Shown here: in pieces, positions 51,865-57,268 of the stretch
Layout: the number at the start of each line of letters is the position of its first letter
Position numbering within the stretch: position 1 is the stretch's first letter
Source of the DNA: GWC2-45-44 sp041661665
Lineage (GTDB): Bacteria; Planctomycetota; Phycisphaerae; Sedimentisphaerales; UBA12454
Direction of reading: 5' to 3'
Length of the DNA stretch: 57,268 bases
NCBI GenBank assembly: GCA_041661665.1
Contig: JBAZTW010000011.1
Location: forward strand, 1-57,268
Notes under the pieces: model-generated
Database searches by the model: none
Told to the model about the DNA's origin: nothing
The model's input: the letters and a program-made list of their open reading frames with translations, nothing else
Made by a program: the position numbers and the translations under genes

Positions 51865-54798
51865 ATGTTAAGAATTAATTACTTACTGCTTGTGGTGATT
51901 GTTTTTGCTTCCACGTTCACGCTGGCAGGAGCAGATGTATGGGTTTTAGTAAATGATTTGCCGGGAGCCGATGCTGCGATCGGAAAGGAAATTGGGAATT
52001 CCTTAAACGATAACGGCATAACTGCGCACTCCATAATGGCCGCAGAATTCGATGAGAAATTTCTTAAAAATATTCCTGGTAAATCACTGCTGATTCTTAC
52101 AGACTGCGGCATACTGCCGCTTGACTCAAGCTCGGCTTTAGATGAGTTCATTTCAAAAGGAGGCAAGCTGATTTCTCTTGGCGGCACTCTCTACCGGAAT
52201 CCCGTGATAAAAGAAGAGAATAACTGGCTGTCACAAAAAGATGAGCAGGAGAAGCTTTCTAAAATACAATCAGAAAAGATATTGATGGATTTTTCAAATG
52301 CACGACAACCATGGACACGCAATAACGGAACAGCAGATACCCGGGTTGTTCCCGAAATAGTTCGTGATTCGCAGAAAGGACGGTGTCTGCATATATCCAT
52401 CAAATCAATAAACGATTATGATTTGCTTTTTTCACCTGCATTCACAGATGCAAATGCGGGAAAATATGATTATGTTTGTTTTTGGGCAAAAGGCGGTTCT
52501 TCGACAATTCGGATGAATATACTCATTGAAGAAAAAGACGCGACAGCCTGGGGCATTGAAATCCCTCTAACAAAAAATTGGAAACGGTATGTTATCAATG
52601 TCAAAGATTTTACCCAAAGAGTTCCCGGAGTTTATCAAAGTATTATGCCCAGCGACGGCCGCATTTTTGATACTTCAAAGATAAAGCGTTGTGCTTTTGG
52701 CCAAATCCGTCGATCAGATTTAACCGATGTCTACAATCACGAATTATATATCTCCAAAATAGAACTCAGCAACGACAAACAGTATAAGCCTGGCATTTGG
52801 GATGTTAAATTTACATATCGAGACTTGCTTTACCCATCATATCTTACCTACAATTGTTCAGATGTAGGACGAATTCAGGTTTCCCAGTCGCAGCAGAAAA
52901 TAATGCCTTCAGGACGATTTTCGCTGCCTGTCAATGTTCGGGCTTTTAGTCCGAGATGCAAATCAGCAGGTTACAAAGAAAAACGTTCACATCGCTGGAT
53001 TCCCCTTTTGGAGGCTGTTTCTTCGAAAGGTGATTATCGCGGTACAATCGCCGCTCTGCAATTCGGCGATAATTTTCAATATATGTGGGCTGGATTCGCT
53101 ATAGAAGACGCTGCTTTTTATAAACAAAAAAGTATTGTTAATTTTGTCGTTGACCTTACGAAACGAATGTTGAATGAAAATTTCATTTGGCAAAGCGGCA
53201 GCAGTCAGTTCACCTACTTTCCCGATCAGGAAATTAAAATCGGCGTCAGTACGATTATCAATAATCCATCGCAGGATTTACAACTCAAGTTGAGCGTCAT
53301 CGAAATAGCAACTCAAAAAAATATTTTCGCAGACACCACAGCAACCACTCCTTTGAAATATGAAACTTCCCTCGGTAAAGCTGAAAAATTAAAGGAACGC
53401 ACACCCTATCTCGTCAAAACCGTATTAGTCAAAAACAACGGCGAGGTCATAGATCAAATCGAACAAATTTTCTATGTTTGGCAGCCGAACAAAACTCTTG
53501 GATGGGTTACGGCACAGAACGGAGAGTTTTATCTTGACGGCAAAATATGGCGTCCTTACGGAGTCAATTATATGCCTTCATCCGGCATAGCACAAAGCCC
53601 GCAGGATACTTTTCTTTTTGAAAATTGGTTCAGCAATGAAGCATACGATCCGGATGTTATTGAAAGAGACCTTTCACATATCGCTAATATGGGGCTGAAT
53701 ACTGTTTGTGTTTTCATACATAATAGGGAGCTTGACAGCTGGAATTTTATAGATTTCCTGCGGCTGTGCGAAAAATATAATTTGCGTATAGACCTTGCTT
53801 TCCGTGAAAGTATGCCCAAGCTGGATTTTCAATGGGAAAAGGCCAAAGAAGTAATAGAGAAAAACCGGCTTTCTGATAATCGCACTATTTTCGCGTATGA
53901 TCTTTCCTGGGAATACCGCTTCCAGTCAGATTATTATGATTTTCCGGACACAATCGAAGACTGGAACAAATGGATACTGAATAAGTATGGTACGATAGAT
54001 TCCGCCATTGCGATGTGGCATTATACGCCGGAAATAAAAGAAGGATTAGTTGTTCCGCCTACCCATGACCAGTGGTATCAATCCGGCGACTGGAACAGGA
54101 TGATGGGAGATTTCGCGGATTGCCTGAATATGATTTTGCACAACCATTACAGCATCGCTCGCCGTCAGGTAAAAAATATTGCCCCCAATCATTTAGTCAG
54201 TTTCAGAATGCAGTATTCCGGGGATCCTACATTCGTATGGTCTCCATTGGTGCCATACGATTTGAAGGGGTTGGCGAATGCGGTGGATATTATGGAACCC
54301 GAAGCATACGGTCGAATAGGACCGCGCGAAAGAGTCAAAGATGGAATCTTCACTAATGCTTATGCGAGGGCTGTCGCTCCGGCATTGCCGGTATTCTGGC
54401 CGGAAGTAGGCCGTTCGATATGGGAAAACTCGACAATGACGACACCTAATAAATTGCATCAGGAAAGTGCGGACTTCTACCGTAATTTTCTCAATATGCT
54501 CTTGGAAAGTTATGCCAATGGCGTTGCTTTCTGGTGGTATCCGGGCGGATTTCGCACAATAGAAAATAGCGATTATGGCATTATCAATCCTGACGGTACG
54601 GATAGGCCTGTTACCCGGGTTATTCGCGAATTTGCTCCGAAATTCAAACGTATGGGGCCTGTGCCTGTTCCGGAAGTTTGGGTTCGTTATCCTCATGATT
54701 GGAAACCCGGAGGTATTGCGGGAGCTTATAAGGAAATAAAAAATGAGTTTTGGCGAAATATAGATGCCGGAAAGGTTACAGGATTAAAAATGGAATAA
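51865..54798 (+). CDS. Large secreted glycoside hydrolase-like protein with galactose-binding-like and TIM-barrel domains
   Basis: A 977-residue exported protein; signal peptide about 1-22 (MLRINYLLLVVIVFASTF...). Residues 25-115 resemble a GATase-like or ThuA-like alpha/beta domain; about 135-300 a carbohydrate-binding jelly roll (DYVCFWAKGGSSTIRMNIL; IPLTKNWKRYVINVKDF). Further beta domains lead into a TIM barrel from about 555 (GEFYLDGKIWRPYGVNYMPS) to 900. Putative catalytic residues are Glu in YDLSWEYR (about 691) and Glu in VFWPEVGRS (about 848). Family unassigned; GH42- or GH5-like by fold. ATG 51865 has GGAGGG eight bases upstream, better than the in-frame GTG at 51856. It lies 33 bases after the GH38-like gene. 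Confidence 0.8.
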   Translation: MLRINYLLLVVIVFASTFTLAGADVWVLVNDLPGADAAIGKEIGNSLNDNGITAHSIMAAEFDEKFLKNIPGKSLLILTDCGILPLDSSSALDEFISKGGKLISLGGTLYRNPVIKEENNWLSQKDEQEKLSKIQSEKILMDFSNARQPWTRNNGTADTRVVPEIVRDSQKGRCLHISIKSINDYDLLFSPAFTDANAGKYDYVCFWAKGGSSTIRMNILIEEKDATAWGIEIPLTKNWKRYVINVKDFTQRVPGVYQSIMPSDGRIFDTSKIKRCAFGQIRRSDLTDVYNHELYISKIELSNDKQYKPGIWDVKFTYRDLLYPSYLTYNCSDVGRIQVSQSQQKIMPSGRFSLPVNVRAFSPRCKSAGYKEKRSHRWIPLLEAVSSKGDYRGTIAALQFGDNFQYMWAGFAIEDAAFYKQKSIVNFVVDLTKRMLNENFIWQSGSSQFTYFPDQEIKIGVSTIINNPSQDLQLKLSVIEIATQKNIFADTTATTPLKYETSLGKAEKLKERTPYLVKTVLVKNNGEVIDQIEQIFYVWQPNKTLGWVTAQNGEFYLDGKIWRPYGVNYMPSSGIAQSPQDTFLFENWFSNEAYDPDVIERDLSHIANMGLNTVCVFIHNRELDSWNFIDFLRLCEKYNLRIDLAFRESMPKLDFQWEKAKEVIEKNRLSDNRTIFAYDLSWEYRFQSDYYDFPDTIEDWNKWILNKYGTIDSAIAMWHYTPEIKEGLVVPPTHDQWYQSGDWNRMMGDFADCLNMILHNHYSIARRQVKNIAPNHLVSFRMQYSGDPTFVWSPLVPYDLKGLANAVDIMEPEAYGRIGPRERVKDGIFTNAYARAVAPALPVFWPEVGRSIWENSTMTTPNKLHQESADFYRNFLNMLLESYANGVAFWWYPGGFRTIENSDYGIINPDGTDRPVTRVIREFAPKFKRMGPVPVPEVWVRYPHDWKPGGIAGAYKEIKNEFWRNIDAGKVTGLKME

Positions 54799-54875
54799 TA
54801 GTATAGGCAAGGAAGAAACTTTTAGAACACAGAATGTCAAAAAAATAATGTCGTGAACTTTGGAGTAAATAAATC

Positions 54876-55985
54876 ATGGGAACAAGAAAAAAGTTTATTG
54901 ATTATGTGAAAAATGGCTCGCATGAACCTTTTGTTTCGTTTCAAATTGGAGCAGGGGCGGGCTTTGATTGCAAGCTGGCGGGAAAGCAATGGGTCAGTGA
55001 TGTGACAATAGAAGATACTATTCGGGCATATCAGATTGTTGAGTGTGAGCCTTTGCTTAATATTGGTTTGCCGGATTTAGGCATTGCAGTGTCGGAGCTG
55101 GCGTGGCAGGATTGTACAACGAAATCCGAAGAGGCGAGGATAACCAGCAGGTCGCTTGAAACTCCATATGGGACAATTCACTGGAAATTAAAAGAGCAAA
55201 AGAAGCATGGCACTACGCCGATAGAATATCCATTGACATCAGAGAGTGCGAATGTTTTTGACATAATCTGTTGGTATGCCGAACAACATAGAAAGTCAGT
55301 GCGATATATCGGAGAACTCGTTGGCCCCATACTGCAAAAAACGCAAAGTTCCGGCCCTGTTTCTATACAATGGAATATTCAGCCTTTTGAGATGATGGGG
55401 CTGCTTTCAGTGGATAATCTGGTTGTATTGGCTATGCTTAACCCGCTGCGTTATCGCGAAACTTGTGATTTGATTAGAGATATTAATAGTGAGATTATCA
55501 AAGCGGTGTTTGCATGCGGCGCAGATTTTGTTTTTCTCGGAGCTCCTGGAGTGGAAATGCTTTCTCCCCAGCTTTACGAGAACTTTATAATTCCGGATTC
55601 TCAGCGGATAACTAAAGTTGTTCATGAAACCGGAGGGCTTGTCTATAGTCATATTTGTTCTCCTATCGAACCTTTTTTGTCGAAAGGGTACTACAACAGG
55701 ATGGGAATAGATCTTTTTGAGACGCTTTCTCCGCCGCCGGTTGGAAATGTTCCTGACCTTGCGGCGGCCAGAAAAATTCTTGACCCGCAAATGTGCACCA
55801 GAGGTAATATAGGGCTTGATGTTCTTCTGACCGGCACGGCTGAGCAGGTAGAGAAGGAGACGCTGAAAGTTTTGGAAGCGACAAAGGGCACAAAACATAT
55901 GGTCGCCGCTTCAGATTATCTATTTTATGATATTCCATTGGACAATGTAAAAAAAGCGGTTCAGACGGTAAAGAATTATGCTTGA
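54876..55985 (+). CDS. URO-D/methyltransferase-family protein, first copy
   Basis: A 369-residue protein of the uroporphyrinogen decarboxylase superfamily, which also includes corrinoid-dependent methyltransferases of the MtaA/CmuA type. It has a (beta/alpha)8 layout; the GGLVYSHICSPIEPF stretch (His259, Cys261) resembles the zinc-binding His-X-Cys of methyltransferases, and the fragment LSPPPVGNVPDLAAARKIL is typical for the family. The third expected ligand, a Cys near the end, is not at its usual place. The substrate-binding motifs of true haem-pathway HemE are absent, so haem synthesis is unlikely. A role in removing methyl groups from methylated sugars is inference from the neighbours. 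GGAG lies ten bases before ATG 54876. Confidence 0.82.
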   Translation: MGTRKKFIDYVKNGSHEPFVSFQIGAGAGFDCKLAGKQWVSDVTIEDTIRAYQIVECEPLLNIGLPDLGIAVSELAWQDCTTKSEEARITSRSLETPYGTIHWKLKEQKKHGTTPIEYPLTSESANVFDIICWYAEQHRKSVRYIGELVGPILQKTQSSGPVSIQWNIQPFEMMGLLSVDNLVVLAMLNPLRYRETCDLIRDINSEIIKAVFACGADFVFLGAPGVEMLSPQLYENFIIPDSQRITKVVHETGGLVYSHICSPIEPFLSKGYYNRMGIDLFETLSPPPVGNVPDLAAARKILDPQMCTRGNIGLDVLLTGTAEQVEKETLKVLEATKGTKHMVAASDYLFYDIPLDNVKKAVQTVKNYA

Positions 55986-56020
55986 CGAGTACAAATTACT
56001 GTGTATGAAAGGAAGCGAAA

Positions 56021-57100
56021 GTGCTGACATATGATGATCGCTACCTTGCGGCGATGTGTAAAAGTCCAAAACGAATTCCGCATTATGAGCATTGGTCGTG
56101 CCCTGATGCGGAGAGCTATCTGACAGGAATAGATTATTTTAAACATCCCCGGCAATGTCGACTAAAGCTTAAAGAGTTGTATCCGGAACTGAATCTACCG
56201 ATTCCGCAAACCGACGATCCTATTGCACGACCTGCTGATGCCGACGATGATAATCGGGATAAGAACACGGTGCGTTGGGGCGATGGTCAAAGCTGGGGAT
56301 GGGAACATGGACAGAGTTATTTTAAGTCCCCTGACCAGGTCTTTGCATTCAGCCCGCTGGAAAATCCGGATTTCAGGCAGATTCCGGGTGTTGTGATGAA
56401 TTATGATTTTTCCAGTGAAGATGTTATTTATAAGCAGTTGTTTTCACTGTTGCCTCAGGAGTGTCGCAAACCCATAGAAGGCGCATTCACCTGTGCCGGT
56501 TTTTATAATACTATGTTTATGTGGCCGTTATTGACTTTTGGCTGGGAATTGTTTTTGGAATGCTGTATGGACAGCCGGTTTGAAAGGATAATGGATGAAT
56601 TTGCCCAGATAAACCGGCGTGTGTTTGCGGCTCTTTCACGTCTTCCGGTCAATTTTATTATTTGTCACGATGATATAACAGTTACACGTGGGCCGGTATG
56701 TTCTCCCGGCTGGATGAAAAAATACATCTTTCCACGATACGAAGAGTTTTGGTCACTTCTAAAATCAAAAGGCAAACACGTTATATTTATGTCCGACGGC
56801 TGCCTTGATGTTTATGTTGATGATGTGGTTTCCTGCGGAGCATGTGGTATAATTACCGAGCCATATACTGATTTCAAGGCGATTGCCCGTCGTCATCCTG
56901 AGATAATGATTGCCGGCGAAGGTGACAACCGGATATTGATGGAAAATAATCGCGACCTGATTCGCGCAATGGTCAAATCAATGTATGAGACAGCGAAAAT
57001 CACGCAAGGATATATGATGTGCATAGGAAATCATATACCGTGGAATATACCCCCGGAGGCTGTAAAGACATATCTGCTGGCTTCGCGGGAAAATGAATAA
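56021..57100 (+). CDS. URO-D/methyltransferase-family protein, second copy
   Basis: A 359-residue member of the same superfamily as its upstream neighbour but clearly diverged from it. FMSDGCLDVYVDD (Cys261) is in the place of the HisXCys segment, and CGACGIITEPYTDF follows; MMCIGNHIPWNIPPEAVKTY is at the C-terminus. The start is GTG 56021, with AGGA seven bases upstream. The two copies are separated by 35 bases and may form a heterodimer or serve two steps of one methyl-transfer pathway (inference). No corrinoid protein gene is seen in the window. Confidence 0.8.
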   Translation: MLTYDDRYLAAMCKSPKRIPHYEHWSCPDAESYLTGIDYFKHPRQCRLKLKELYPELNLPIPQTDDPIARPADADDDNRDKNTVRWGDGQSWGWEHGQSYFKSPDQVFAFSPLENPDFRQIPGVVMNYDFSSEDVIYKQLFSLLPQECRKPIEGAFTCAGFYNTMFMWPLLTFGWELFLECCMDSRFERIMDEFAQINRRVFAALSRLPVNFIICHDDITVTRGPVCSPGWMKKYIFPRYEEFWSLLKSKGKHVIFMSDGCLDVYVDDVVSCGACGIITEPYTDFKAIARRHPEIMIAGEGDNRILMENNRDLIRAMVKSMYETAKITQGYMMCIGNHIPWNIPPEAVKTYLLASRENE

Positions 57101-57143
57101 TATGTATTCCAAAAATTTGTATATTTGCAAAGGAGATTTTGCT

Positions 57144-57268
57144 GATGAAGCGTACGAATCTTATTTTTATTGTTTTGTTTTCGGTGTTTTCTTTAGAGAG
57201 TGCAGTTTTTGCCAATGTCAGGCTGCCTGCAATAATAGGGTCGAATATGGTGCTCCAGCAGCAAATGA
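57144..57268 (+). CDS. Sialate O-acetylesterase-like protein, N-terminal fragment
   Basis: The gene runs off the right edge; 41 residues are visible. A signal peptide (MKRTNLIFIVLFSVFSLESA) is followed by NVRLPAIIGSNMVLQQQM, which matches the N-terminal phrase LPxIFSDNMVLQ of SASA/sialate O-acetylesterase family proteins. Members remove acetyl groups from sugars of complex glycans. AAAGGAG lies nine bases upstream of ATG 57144. It lies 43 bases downstream of the second URO-D gene and is probably cotranscribed. Confidence 0.78.

Noticed and set aside
1..57268. tRNA, rRNA, transposase or phage genes
   Set aside because: None seen by eye on either strand; a dedicated RNA search could still find a small RNA.

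Overview
The window looks like a chromosomal piece of a Planctomycetota bacterium, most likely class Phycisphaerae or a relative. The main evidence is a small basic protein starting MSIDRSLKTKGSL (33730-34086), which matches a family I know from the Chlamydiae/Verrucomicrobia/Planctomycetes group. Supporting evidence is a prepilin-like protein with an H-X9-DG motif, long secreted LamG proteins ending in a dockerin-like segment, many carbohydrate-active genes, and URO-D-family proteins inside a sugar locus. The lineage is inferred; there is no rRNA or marker tree in the window.

Layout: 1-3563 holds an ankyrin-repeat protein, a multi-pass membrane protein, and spacers full of dispersed repeat text. 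3564-5200 (minus strand) is a response regulator plus histidine kinase pair. 5466-18740 is a type II secretion/type IV pilus-like operon: ATPase, inner-membrane platform protein, major pseudopilin, two minor pseudopilins, an unusually large minor pseudopilin with lectin-like repeats, a PilX/GspK-like protein, a fused PilM-PilN protein, a PilO-like protein and a short secretin. A convergent beta-mannosidase gene (9733-12213) sits in its middle. 18953-25616 carries housekeeping genes: a glycogen-synthase-like glycosyltransferase, CoaE, Rho and Lon. 26095-27180 is a signal peptidase I with an extra membrane domain.

27665-34924 is a minus-strand block: an SPFH/NfeD membrane-microdomain set (two NfeD proteins, FloA, a paraslipin), an aminotransferase, the small basic protein and a single-pass SPOR-like protein.

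35347-57268 is an accessory glycan locus. It opens with two cassettes, each made of a transcriptional regulator (one GntR/LacI chimera, one LacI) followed by a roughly 1,020-residue secreted beta-solenoid/LamG/dockerin-like protein. The two large genes are paralogues that share an identical 35-base leader and the same terminator. Next come an H-X9-DG prepilin-like protein, a sodium:solute symporter, a TIM-barrel hydrolase, a GH38-like protein lacking its expected catalytic aspartate, a second large TIM-barrel hydrolase, two URO-D/methyltransferase-family proteins and the start of a sialate O-acetylesterase-like gene. Together they suggest capture, breakdown and uptake of a decorated (possibly mannose-containing, acetylated or methylated) polysaccharide.

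The strongest leads are the GH38-like protein without its nucleophile beside two URO-D proteins, the giant pseudopilin, and the duplicated regulator/surface-protein cassettes. No tRNA, rRNA, CRISPR array, transposase or phage gene was seen.
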